Shown here: piece after piece, positions 23,329 through 30,857 of the stretch | How positions within the stretch are numbered: position 1 is the first letter of the stretch | Layout of the letters: each line of letters opens with the position of its first letter | IMG/VR virus record: IMGVR_UViG_3300035698_035450 | Span: 1-32,050 of that record | From: a virus | Length of the DNA stretch: 32,050 nucleotides | Reading direction: 5' to 3' (one strand) | Notes under the pieces: generated by a model | Database searches by the model: none | What the model was told of the DNA's origin: nothing | What the model saw: the letters and a program-made list of their open reading frames with translations, nothing else | Position numbers and translations under genes: made by a program

Positions 23329-23693
23329 GCAACCTTTTCGTCGATTGGCCTATACACGGGCATATCATCCAATTCCGCCGGCAACACGCCGTCGGCGATC
23401 ATTTCTTCGTTGTGAATGATGAACATGGCATTGCACATGATCGCCGCCATGTGGTCCTCGTCGTTCTCGCCAGCCTGGTAGGCCAGCAGGTGTCGATACA
23501 ACGACGCAATGCAGCGCTGGATGGGGATACCCTGCTCCCAATTCCGCTCGTTGTATTTTTCCGCGCCCAGGCGCAACCATTCACCCAATCGCATCAACGC
23601 GAACGGGCTGATTAGGTCCGGTCGCGGCTTGCCTTCAGCTGTATCGCGAACGGCGCCCGTACTGAAAGATTGTCGTTTTCCACCGTCGTGCAT
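23325..23693 (-). CDS. DUF5664 / MazZ-like nucleotide pyrophosphohydrolase domain protein
   Basis: A 122-residue all-alpha protein. The pattern STGAVRDTAEGKPRPDLISP, then GAEKYNERNW, HLLAYQAGENDEDHMAAIMCNAMF is that of the DUF5664 family, related to MazG. One member, cyanophage S-2L MazZ, hydrolyses dATP/dGTP during synthesis of 2-aminoadenine DNA. The acidic helix residues (E..DED) would bind Mg. The family is widespread and most members are untested. No purZ or datZ is in the window. AGGAGAAAACACT precedes the ATG and its stop overlaps the primase start, linking it to replication. Confidence 0.85.
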   Translation of the reverse strand: MHDGGKRQSFSTGAVRDTAEGKPRPDLISPFALMRLGEWLRLGAEKYNERNWEQGIPIQRCIASLYRHLLAYQAGENDEDHMAAIMCNAMFIIHNEEMIADGVLPAELDDMPVYRPIDEKVA

Positions 23694-23754
23694 AGTGTTT
23701 TCTCCTGATATGAGGTTGTTTACGTTCGCTACAATAAGACAGACTGTCGGTTTA

Positions 23755-24450
23755 CTAGGCGGCCTGTTTCCGCTCTTTCTCTAGGGTCTCGATAAGAGCC
23801 CGGATTCTCTCGGGCGGCATTTGATCCCAATCCGCTTGACATGTAAGCCCGGCGCGCCGCGAGAAGGTTTTCAGGACGCCTTCTTCTTCGTTGTCCATCT
23901 TTATCAACTGCTTGTGCAATTGAATGCGATCCTTACGCTCACTGCGATCCGCGCGGATGTCGGCGACCGTGATTTTGAACCTCTTGGCCACTTTTCGTTC
24001 CGCGTCGTTCGTATAGGAACAAGCCGTCAGGTGCGCGCCGTCAATTGCAAAACTAGTCACCGTGACATGGAATCCCCGCCATGGGAAACGAGATCCTACG
24101 GCAAGCCGCCCCCGCTTCCGCCTGCCGGAGCCGGTGTCAACGACATCGGCAATAAACGACTGGCGTTCCTTCAATGATTCAAAGGCTTGGGCAGCTGGTA
24201 GATTGCCAGTCTGGACGGCCAACGCATAAAACCCCTCTCCGACGGTTTCGCCAAACCAGTAACCGCCCCGGAACTCCTTATAGATTCTCGCAAAGTCGTC
24301 CTGATCGAACCGTAGTCCGGCATCGATGGCCAGTTGCATAGCACCACGCATTGAGCGGTTCAGGCGTTCCCAAGAATGTCCCGTTGCCGCCAGGGAGTGT
24401 TGCCACACGTGCTGGAGTAGTTGATAAGCCGGAGATTGATTCTGTTTCAT
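23755..24450 (-). CDS. Hypothetical protein in replication module
   Basis: A 231-residue protein, start overlapping the phosphoesterase stop (ATGA) with GGAGG 11 bases upstream. The N-terminal half is helical (AYQLLQHVWQHSL...GHSWERLNRSMRGAMQLAI, with GGYWFGETVGEGFYALAVQ). The middle carries a basic segment SGRRKRGRLAVGSRFPWRGF and a beta stretch (FHVTVTSFAIDGAHLTACSY). The C-terminal third is a charged helix pair. No known motif. The position between phosphoesterase and pyrophosphohydrolase suggests nucleic-acid metabolism, no more. Confidence 0.72.
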   Translation of the reverse strand: MKQNQSPAYQLLQHVWQHSLAATGHSWERLNRSMRGAMQLAIDAGLRFDQDDFARIYKEFRGGYWFGETVGEGFYALAVQTGNLPAAQAFESLKERQSFIADVVDTGSGRRKRGRLAVGSRFPWRGFHVTVTSFAIDGAHLTACSYTNDAERKVAKRFKITVADIRADRSERKDRIQLHKQLIKMDNEEEGVLKTFSRRAGLTCQADWDQMPPERIRALIETLEKERKQAA

Positions 24451-25232
24451 ACTTTCAAATCCTCCACTTCAAAATGGGCCGACGGCGAAAGCCGCTTGCG
24501 ACCGAAAACCTTACCGTGATAACAGTATTTCCCCTTTACGACGGCCACCTGCTCGACGTTGAAATAGTCGCGCTGAGACCAGATAACACTCCATCCACTT
24601 TGCCAATCGGGAGCCACAACGTAATCGGGATTGAGGTTACAGAGGCAACCGTTCTCCCAGGCGGCGTAGGTGTCGTTAATGTCGCGATGGTAAAAGGCCC
24701 CGAGCCTGTGTGTATGACCTGTTAGCACACAACAGCCGTATTTTTCAAAGTGCCCGCGTGCCGAGGCGCCAGACCATTTGCGGACAACCTGGCCGTGGGT
24801 GAACAGCAGCGAGCCAACACGGTATGGCCGATCTTGCGGCTGGAAGCGTATTCGTAGCGAATCGAAGTCGAGCAGACATTCCAACCGTAAATCCCGCAGC
24901 ATGGCCAGGGCCTTGGCTTCGCTGGCCAGGTAACGTCGGAGGCGGAATTCGTGGTTGCCTTCGCTATAGACGATCAGCGCTGAAGGCGCAGCGTCCCGTA
25001 CCTTGGCGAGAAAATCCCGCGTGGCGTCCAAGTCAGCTTGTAAATCCTCCTTGCGCGAGGGATCCTTGACGAAGCGACTGACCGAATAGAAATCGGCAAT
25101 GTCGCCCAACAGGTGTACCGTGGCCGGCCGATGCTCGCGTATAAACGCCAGCGCCATGCGGCAAACGCTCTTATCTTCAAACGGGCAATGTACGTCCGAG
25201 AGGACGACGCCCATGCGGTTATTCGTTTTCAT
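24447..25232 (-). CDS. Calcineurin-like metallophosphoesterase
   Basis: A 261-residue protein from ATG 25232, with GAGG 6 bases upstream; a TTG at 25244 is not needed. All metal-binding motifs are present in order: DVH (13-15), GD (43-44), GNHE (92-95), the later FTH (144-146) and GHTH (172-175). This marks a dinuclear-metal phosphodiesterase or phosphatase. Such enzymes next to phage helicases may act as nucleases or remove phosphates from nucleotides or RNA; the substrate cannot be read from sequence. It follows the helicase within 10 bases. Confidence 0.9.
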   Translation of the reverse strand: MKTNNRMGVVLSDVHCPFEDKSVCRMALAFIREHRPATVHLLGDIADFYSVSRFVKDPSRKEDLQADLDATRDFLAKVRDAAPSALIVYSEGNHEFRLRRYLASEAKALAMLRDLRLECLLDFDSLRIRFQPQDRPYRVGSLLFTHGQVVRKWSGASARGHFEKYGCCVLTGHTHRLGAFYHRDINDTYAAWENGCLCNLNPDYVVAPDWQSGWSVIWSQRDYFNVEQVAVVKGKYCYHGKVFGRKRLSPSAHFEVEDLKV

Positions 25233-25240
25233 AGAGGTCC

Positions 25241-26938
25241 TCAAAATGGAATGCTATCAGAGTCATACCCCATGGCCACTTCCAGCGGCACGGGTTCGGG
25301 CTTCTCGCCCAGGCAGTGGTTGATAATGCGATCGAACTGATCGCCGGTAACTTTACGGACGGTGATTTCGTGGGTGGTCGCAACACCGCCCGCCTCGGCG
25401 ATGTCCACAGCCTGTTGGGCCGTTGTCGGTAGCGAATCGTTCGAACGCAACTTCCACCAATCTTCGAATTTCCGCCGCGCCCAGCCCGAGTGCTCGGGAC
25501 AAACCCATTCGCTTTGGAACTCGTTAAGCCCGGTGCGATACGTAATCCGTAACGTCTTGGGTGCGTCTTCGCCGGCGCCGCGTTTCGTATGAACGCTATA
25601 ATAGACGTCCTCGACGTCGTACTCAGTGTCGATCACCTCGCCCGTGAGGATGCCTTCGCCGGAGGCGGAAGCGTCGTGCTTGTCGTTTTCCGACGGAGGG
25701 AACTTGTAATCGCAGTCAGGACATATAGAATAGGCCGCGTGGATGACCGACTGACATTCGGGACATTCCTTGGCCGGCGCTTCGCCGCCGTTGCCGGCGG
25801 AGTGATCGTTTATCTGAATCGCATCCACCGGGCCGTGCCGCAGGATGTTGCCCCCGTAGTCCAAAACGAGGGAGTCGGTTTTGGCGGGATGCAGGCGGAA
25901 TCCGCGTCCGACCATTTGATAATACAATCCTGCGCTGGCAGTTGGCCGCAGTAAAACTACCGAATCCACGTTGGGCGCATCGAAGCCCGTTGTCAAAACG
26001 TTTACATTGACCAAATATTTCAACGGCGGATAAGTATCGCCGAAAAGGTTGGCTGCGATCTGCTCCCCCTTGAACCGCGCAATCAAATGTTCACGCTCGG
26101 TTGAGGGAGTATCCCCTGTAACCAGACCGCATTCTTCGCCGGTCATGCGTTCGAGCGCGGCTTTAACATGTTCGGCATGCGCCACCGACGCCGCGAAGAT
26201 CAGCACCGAACGTCGATCCTTGGTCATCTCCACGATCTCGCGACATGCCGAGCCCACCAACTCATCGGTGTCCATCAATTCTTCGACCTCGGAGCCGACG
26301 AACTCACCGGCGCGGACGCGTAATGAGGATGTGTCGACCTTCATCCGTCCGGCTTTGCTCCGTAGTGGACACAAGAAACCTTTGGTGATAAGCTCCTTGA
26401 CACCTATCTCGTAGCAGATATCGTTGAGCAGATTGTCCGGCCCGCAGAGCATGCCCGATTTCATTCTGTAGGGCGTGGCCGTGAGCCCGATCAGCCGCAG
26501 ATTAGGGTTTACGACCTTCGCATCATTGAGAAACGTGTAATAGCGCCCTTCGTTTTCGGGCTTTAGGAGGTGGCATTCATCGATAATCACCAGATCGAAG
26601 CGATCCAGTTCACACGCCCGCTGATAAACGCTCTGGATACCGGCCACAATGACCGATTGCGACGTATCGCGGGATTTCAACCCGGCCGAATAGACACCCA
26701 CCTCGAGGTCCGGAGCCATCTGCCGAATCGTACCGGCCGTTTGCTCCAGGAGTTCCTTAACGTGAGCAAGTATCAACACCCGACCATTCCACTTGATCGC
26801 CGCATCATGGCAGATCGTCGCCATCACTGCCGTCTTCCCGCCACCGGTCGGGATAACAACACACGGGTTATCATCCCGGCCGCGAAGATGGCGATATACG
26901 GCATTGATGGCATCTTGTTGGTAATATCTAAGCTGCAC
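25241..26938 (-). CDS. SF2 DEAD/DEAH-type helicase with zinc ribbon and SSB-like tail
   Basis: A 565-residue helicase, start taken as GTG 26938 with GAAGGGGG upstream, inside the 3' end of the ParB-3 gene. Motifs: Walker A PTGGGKT (30-36), DECH (120-123), TATP (153-156), motif V TTGFDAPNVD (316-325), motif VI QMVGRGFR (341-348). A zinc-ribbon-like CPEC...CPDC lies at 392-409. The last residues, MGYDSDSIPF, closely resemble the acidic C-terminal tip of SSB. It probably unwinds or remodels DNA in replication or repair. A longer upstream frame exists but runs through the ParB-3 gene with no start signal. Confidence 0.9.
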   Translation of the reverse strand: MQLRYYQQDAINAVYRHLRGRDDNPCVVIPTGGGKTAVMATICHDAAIKWNGRVLILAHVKELLEQTAGTIRQMAPDLEVGVYSAGLKSRDTSQSVIVAGIQSVYQRACELDRFDLVIIDECHLLKPENEGRYYTFLNDAKVVNPNLRLIGLTATPYRMKSGMLCGPDNLLNDICYEIGVKELITKGFLCPLRSKAGRMKVDTSSLRVRAGEFVGSEVEELMDTDELVGSACREIVEMTKDRRSVLIFAASVAHAEHVKAALERMTGEECGLVTGDTPSTEREHLIARFKGEQIAANLFGDTYPPLKYLVNVNVLTTGFDAPNVDSVVLLRPTASAGLYYQMVGRGFRLHPAKTDSLVLDYGGNILRHGPVDAIQINDHSAGNGGEAPAKECPECQSVIHAAYSICPDCDYKFPPSENDKHDASASGEGILTGEVIDTEYDVEDVYYSVHTKRGAGEDAPKTLRITYRTGLNEFQSEWVCPEHSGWARRKFEDWWKLRSNDSLPTTAQQAVDIAEAGGVATTHEITVRKVTGDQFDRIINHCLGEKPEPVPLEVAMGYDSDSIPF

Positions 26939-27794
26939 AATCACCCCCTTCGATCGCTTCCAGGGCGTTAAAAACCGAGCGCAAGTAATCCAACGGAAAA
27001 TACTCGCGCAGTTCCACGGCAGCCAACTGCGGGTTGTCGGGCGGCAGGTAGACCTCGACAGCACCCTTCATCCGCCGATTAGAGAAGACGGGTCGATCCT
27101 TCGGCTTGGTAGAACGCGACCGCCGCGGTCGGTATTTGTCGCAAACATCCTCCCAAGGGCGTTGCAGTTGTTTTTTGACAGAACAGAAGGTGGCATCGTC
27201 ATCGTAATGCTCACATTCGTTGCAGATCCGCCGTGGCCCATCGTCCGTATCGGAAACAGGATTGGTGCCAATGTTGGAGGTGTTGATCGTACGACCATCA
27301 GCTCCGGCGCGACTTGTAATCCGATTACAAGTGCCCACTTTTTCCATCTCGTGTCGATAACGAATTACCATGTCACGACTCACTCCTACATGCTCCGCAA
27401 TCTGTCGATCTGACATCTCGGTACCGTTGGGATGCAAGAGCGCCGCTTGGACGGCTTTTGCCTTATCCGCATTGGTTCGCCGTAGTCCGTGAGTCTTATT
27501 GACACCGTAGCTGTGCCATTGGGCATCATAAAGATTGCCCTCGAGCACCTCGGCGGCTATCGGTTGGTCCGGCCACACCTGGCAGTGGGCCAGTAAGCGG
27601 TGGTAGCCGTCAGCCAGGACATATTCGCCCTGAGCCTCAACGTAATACACCACAATCGGCGGAAACACGGCGCCGGCTTCCATGGCCGCGGCGTATTCCT
27701 GGACCACATCATCGTCGATGGACTCACGGGTTTGCGTGCCCATGTCGACGCGGATGCCCTGGGGCTCAATTTGTTGTATAGCGGCAGTGGTCAT
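26928..27794 (-). CDS. ParB-N domain protein with Cys-rich C-terminal part (ParB-3)
   Basis: A 288-residue protein. A ParB-N-type domain with TQTRESIDDDVVQEYAAAM and the nucleotide-pocket motif ADGYHR (61-66), then WHSYGVNKTHGLRRTNADK (93-111) and an HTH-like segment SDRQIAEHVGVSRDMVIRYR (128-147). A CNEC-x9-C-x13-C cluster (191-218) may bind zinc. The order and several motifs match the protein at 29068-29808, so the two are paralogs. Its ATG overlaps the stop of the 38-residue membrane protein. Role: sequence-specific DNA-binding regulator, partition-like, or nuclease; not decidable here. Confidence 0.83.
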   Translation of the reverse strand: MTTAAIQQIEPQGIRVDMGTQTRESIDDDVVQEYAAAMEAGAVFPPIVVYYVEAQGEYVLADGYHRLLAHCQVWPDQPIAAEVLEGNLYDAQWHSYGVNKTHGLRRTNADKAKAVQAALLHPNGTEMSDRQIAEHVGVSRDMVIRYRHEMEKVGTCNRITSRAGADGRTINTSNIGTNPVSDTDDGPRRICNECEHYDDDATFCSVKKQLQRPWEDVCDKYRPRRSRSTKPKDRPVFSNRRMKGAVEVYLPPDNPQLAAVELREYFPLDYLRSVFNALEAIEGGDCAA

Positions 27795-27907
27795 TTATGT
27801 TTATCCTCCAAAACTCGAAAAAGCAGATAAGTTCGCAACGCCCCGAAAACACAACTCACAATCGCCAGCACAAGATAGGCCAGCAGGTATTGGTCAAGCT
27901 GCAGCAT
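27791..27907 (-). CDS. 38-residue single-pass membrane protein
   Basis: Starts at ATG 27907, reads MLQLDQYLLAYLVLAIVSCV, continues FGALRTYLLFRVLEDKHK and stops at 27791-27793. One hydrophobic helix spans about residues 8-25 with a basic, cytoplasm-type C-terminus. CGGGAG lies 7 bases upstream. The stop overlaps the ParB-3 start (ATGA) and its own start lies inside the 3' end of the 84-residue gene, so it is coupled both ways. Small size makes it easy to miss; the coupling is the main support. Confidence 0.7.
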   Translation of the reverse strand: MLQLDQYLLAYLVLAIVSCVFGALRTYLLFRVLEDKHK

Positions 27908-28148
27908 TGTTCAACTCCCGGGGCATGATGTCGTCGGGCAAGTCATCGCCGTAATGGGCGATCTTCGTCTCTTCATCCAGCTCTTGCTGGTATGCTTGGC
28001 AGTCGGCCAGGCATTGACGCAGCGCTAGGGTTTGTGCAGCCAAGCGCTGGTCGGCATCGGTCTCGTATTCTTCTTGCACAACCAGGAACGCGTCTTGGAT
28101 CGCGTCCACATATTGTGCTTCCAGATCGCTTGCTGTCTTCTTAGGCAT
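27894..28148 (-). CDS. Small acidic helical protein, unknown function
   Basis: An 84-residue protein from ATG 28148 (MPKKTASDLEAQYVDAIQDA), GAGG 8 bases upstream. It is almost all helical and acidic with possible coiled-coil (QRLAAQTLALRQCLADCQAY, then QELDEETKIAHYGDDLPDDIM). A 13-residue longer upstream frame lacks a ribosome binding site. It might be a DNA-mimic or adaptor protein; that is speculation from charge alone. Confidence 0.7.
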   Translation of the reverse strand: MPKKTASDLEAQYVDAIQDAFLVVQEEYETDADQRLAAQTLALRQCLADCQAYQQELDEETKIAHYGDDLPDDIMPRELNNAAA

Positions 28149-28231
28149 CTTGTTTTCCTCTTTAATTTTCGGGGTTACGCGTATCAACTAATGTCAGATA
28201 AACTTGTAGGGACTTAGCACCACTACACCAT

Positions 28232-29065
28232 CTACAAATGGCTCACTTCTTCGGGCAATGGGAACAATTCCACATTGGCACCACGAAGCTGCTTGGGGGT
28301 TTTCCCATTGAGAAAAGCCGCCAGTGCCCATTCCGTTTTGCCATACCGCAGGCGTCGCACGCCATCGGCCTGTCCGGCACGGGATGCCTGGACCAGAAAT
28401 TGCCAGAGCATCACCGTAGAGCAATCCTCATCATTGGAACCAATGCCGCTCTTGAGGACATTGCAGAAGTGGACCAGCTTGCTACCATGTACCGAGTAGT
28501 AGGCCCGCGCCACCACGGCCCGTGTAGTTGCGGTGGCCACACCCTTGATCGAGGAGGCACCCAGATGCTGCATCGCAAACTCAATCGCTTCGGCATGTTT
28601 CTTATAGAGTTTGCTTTCCTCGCCAACTGACATTCTTGAAGAGCGGGCCGATTGTCCAGCCAACATGGCTCGCAGAGTCGCCAGATGCTTAGCGGAAACG
28701 TCCCCCACCTGACCGGTCATGGTCATGATATCGAGGTTAGACCGCCTCTCGCCGGCATCCACAACCCGCGTGTTTTCGACGGGCTCGTTGAAGAAAACAC
28801 GTAAACGAGCCGGGCGGTCGGCTTCGATGATGGCCCAAAGGCGGTGTTGGCCATCCAGCAACAGGCCGGTCGTGTCGAAGGCGATTCCCTGGTGGCTCAA
28901 TTGCCAGCGATTCTCCAGTATCTCTTTGGCAAGCCGGTTAACATGCGACTGCTTAACTGGGCGGTTGCGGGTATTTGACTCAAGCCAATGGATGGCCTGC
29001 TTGGGGGTAACTTCCATGACGACGTTGTAAGGGTTGGTATTTGTGCGATTGTTCGTAGCGATCAT
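28232..29065 (-). CDS. ParB/DGQHR-type domain protein (ParB-2)
   Basis: A 277-residue protein. The N-terminal half has a ParB-like fold: TPKQAIHWLESNTRNRPVKQ, VNRLAKEILENRWQ, and DGQHRLWAI (DGQHR at 71-75), the motif shared by DGQHR/DndB-like and ParB-like proteins. The rest is mostly helical (LATLRAMLAGQSAR, YKKHAEAIEFAMQHLG). It is not closely similar to ParB-1 or ParB-3. The start follows the ParB-1 stop by 2 bases, so the two are co-translated. It may bind DNA or nucleotides; no methyltransferase partner is adjacent. Confidence 0.82.
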   Translation of the reverse strand: MIATNNRTNTNPYNVVMEVTPKQAIHWLESNTRNRPVKQSHVNRLAKEILENRWQLSHQGIAFDTTGLLLDGQHRLWAIIEADRPARLRVFFNEPVENTRVVDAGERRSNLDIMTMTGQVGDVSAKHLATLRAMLAGQSARSSRMSVGEESKLYKKHAEAIEFAMQHLGASSIKGVATATTRAVVARAYYSVHGSKLVHFCNVLKSGIGSNDEDCSTVMLWQFLVQASRAGQADGVRRLRYGKTEWALAAFLNGKTPKQLRGANVELFPLPEEVSHL

Positions 29066-29067
29066 AA

Positions 29068-29808
29068 CTATTCACCTTTTTTTTCTTGGATAAACTCGGA
29101 AAAAACCTGAATGAGAGTCTCAATGTACGAGACTGGAAACTCCCGCCACAAAGCAGCCGCTGTTATCTCCGGTTTATTCACCGGCAATGTAAGAGAGATC
29201 ATGGGGGCCATCTCGCTGTGTCCCCGTGTGGGCTTAAAGGCCTTGGGGCTTAGCGTGTTGCCCTTGGTGGTCTTCATGCCATTGGCAGATTGTTTGCCGA
29301 TTTTGGCCGTGTTGATTTTGCGGCCGTCGCGGCCAGTGCGGGATTCTGACTTCGAGATTCTCGAAGTGGTTTCAAGTTCCGCGCGGTACTTTCGAATCGT
29401 GAAATCACTCACACCCACATGCACTGCAATCTGAACGTTAGACAACTTTGCACCATTGGGATGCGACAGGGCGGCCTTTGCGGCTTGCGACTTATCTTCA
29501 TTTTTACGCGGCAGGCCGTGAGTTTTATTGGCACCATAGCTGTGCCATTTAGCGTCATCGAGTGTGCCCTCATGCACATTGCACTTGATCGGCTGCTGCG
29601 AATCGGCAACCGTCAGGGCGTTGTATCGATGGAAACCGTCGGCCAGCCAGTAGCTTTCGCCGTCGTAGTACACATCAATCGGTGGCATACTGTCACCGTT
29701 TTGTATGGCCTCGACGTATTCTTCGACCGTAGACTGATTCAACTGGATTCGGGGCTGCGTATCGCCGTCGAGGCGAATGTCATCGGGTTTCAGGTCCTTG
29801 ACGACCAT
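29068..29808 (-). CDS. ParB-N domain protein with HTH (ParB-1)
   Basis: A 246-residue protein. LDGDTQPRIQLNQSTVEEYV opens a ParB-N domain whose pocket is ADGFHR (56-61). WHSYGANKTHGLPRKNEDKS (88-107) and an HTH-like segment NVQIAVHVGVSDFTIRKYRA (124-143) follow. The C-terminal half is basic, ending in a helix. It is a paralog of ParB-3 (26928-27794) over the first two-thirds but lacks its Cys cluster. AAGGAAGAATA precedes the ATG. It may regulate transcription, bind the origin, or be a partition-like protein without a ParA. Confidence 0.85.
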   Translation of the reverse strand: MVVKDLKPDDIRLDGDTQPRIQLNQSTVEEYVEAIQNGDSMPPIDVYYDGESYWLADGFHRYNALTVADSQQPIKCNVHEGTLDDAKWHSYGANKTHGLPRKNEDKSQAAKAALSHPNGAKLSNVQIAVHVGVSDFTIRKYRAELETTSRISKSESRTGRDGRKINTAKIGKQSANGMKTTKGNTLSPKAFKPTRGHSEMAPMISLTLPVNKPEITAAALWREFPVSYIETLIQVFSEFIQEKKGE

Positions 29809-29832
29809 TATTCTTCCTTTCTTAATTTTGAT

Positions 29833-30174
29833 TTAAGCGTTTTCAGCCAGTGTCAGATAAACTTGGACTGCCAGTTTCGGGAGGTCTTCGAGTCGAACGA
29901 CGACCACCCAGGGTTTACGGTTTTGGCGATGCACAACGATGGGCACTTGCTCACCGGCGTCGGCAATCGCCTGATCGAGCGCTTCGTAAAGCCGAAAACG
30001 CTCGGTTCGTTTACATTCGATATGAACGTCGGGAATGTCGGCGACAACGTCGGGCGAGTCGGGCCCGCCGCGGTACTGGCAACCACGACGGGCTTCGACG
30101 CCCAACAACCGCGAGAGCTCGCGAGCGAGCTCCCGCTCCCCCGATGCACCCTTATCACGCGACTTTCGGCCCAT
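29833..30174 (-). CDS. Hjc-like PD-(D/E)XK Holliday junction resolvase family protein
   Basis: A 113-residue protein from ATG 30174 (MGRKSRDKGASGERELAREL), 8 bases after GGAG. An ATG two codons earlier is too close to that site, and a longer frame has none. Conserved nuclease pattern: E13/E15 in the first helix, PDVV (D42), then HIECKR with E53 and K55, as in archaeal Hjc-type resolvases found in many phages. It would cut branched DNA before packaging. Its start overlaps the end of the upstream 61-residue gene by 20 bases. Confidence 0.82.
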   Translation of the reverse strand: MGRKSRDKGASGERELARELSRLLGVEARRGCQYRGGPDSPDVVADIPDVHIECKRTERFRLYEALDQAIADAGEQVPIVVHRQNRKPWVVVVRLEDLPKLAVQVYLTLAENA

Positions 30175-30340
30175 CGGCATATCTCCAATTGACAGTGTCG
30201 TCAGCATATGGCCCCTCGCGTCGTATGCGCTCGACGAGATCGTCAAGCGGATTGCGGGTAGGTAGCCCCTGCACGGCTCCTTCCTGCTCGTCATCATCAA
30301 CTACCACCACACACGCAAAAACTGCAATTAACTTCTTCAT
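30155..30340 (-). CDS. Small protein of unknown function
   Basis: A 61-residue protein from ATG 30340, with a perfect AAGGAGGTGAGT directly upstream. It begins MKKLIAVFACVVVVDDDEQE: the first 14 residues are hydrophobic and the rest is charged, ending YADDTVNWRYADGPKVA. The short hydrophobic start may be a membrane anchor or just a beta strand. A longer reading frame begins inside the DUF669 gene but has no ribosome binding site. Function unknown. Confidence 0.65.
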   Translation of the reverse strand: MKKLIAVFACVVVVDDDEQEGAVQGLPTRNPLDDLVERIRREGPYADDTVNWRYADGPKVA

Positions 30341-30350
30341 ACTCACCTCC

Positions 30351-30806
30351 TTATCGATTCCAAACTGGTGTGTTATCATTGACGGGCGCCTGCTGTGGTT
30401 GGCCGGCAGCCGACTCGCGGCGGGCATAGCCCTTGAGCTCGTTGGTGATTTCGCCATTGTCCTTGCGGTTTTTGCACTTGACCGTGACGACGAGCGGCAA
30501 GTTGTGCAGCTCGACCGAGTCGCGAGGCTGCATTACGCCCACCGCACGGCAGATGGCAGAGAGTTTTCCGCGAGCGATCTTCTGCGTGAGATCGTTGGCG
30601 TGGCTGAGACACAAGCGGTCCCAGACCTTTCGGCCCCGGCAATCGCCGTCCAGGACGGTGAACTCCAGCTCGAGGTAGCTGCCGTTGCCAGACTTGGTCT
30701 GCTTCATCTCGCTGGACGAGACCTCGACCAGGTACTTACCCGCCGGGAGCGGTTCATACTCTTTGGCCGGTTCGACGTTGTTCGCGTTAAAATCTAGTTG
30801 TGCCAT
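30351..30806 (-). CDS. DUF669 single-stranded DNA-binding-like protein
   Basis: A 151-residue protein, start MAQLDFNANNVEPAKEYEPL, with AAGGAG 9 bases upstream. The core (LPAGKYLVEVSSSEMKQTKS, G.YLELEFTVLDGDCRGRKVWDRL, then LHNLPLVVTVKCK) is the DUF669 family, OB-like proteins found next to Sak4/Rad51-like annealing proteins. The C-terminus (PVNDNTPVWNR) lacks the acidic SSB tip. It would coat ssDNA for the neighbouring ATPase and nuclease. Confidence 0.88.
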   Translation of the reverse strand: MAQLDFNANNVEPAKEYEPLPAGKYLVEVSSSEMKQTKSGNGSYLELEFTVLDGDCRGRKVWDRLCLSHANDLTQKIARGKLSAICRAVGVMQPRDSVELHNLPLVVTVKCKNRKDNGEITNELKGYARRESAAGQPQQAPVNDNTPVWNR

Positions 30807-30857
30807 AAAAAGGTTCTCCTTGTGATTGAGACAGAAAAAGGTTAAGCTAACTTGAGG

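Noticed and set aside
23325-23693. Full 2-aminoadenine (Z) genome pathway
   Set aside because: Only the MazZ-like family member is seen; purZ and datZ are not in the window, so the pathway is not claimed.
29850-30797. 315-residue plus-strand frame
   Set aside because: Antisense to resolvase and DUF669 genes, both of which carry family motifs.
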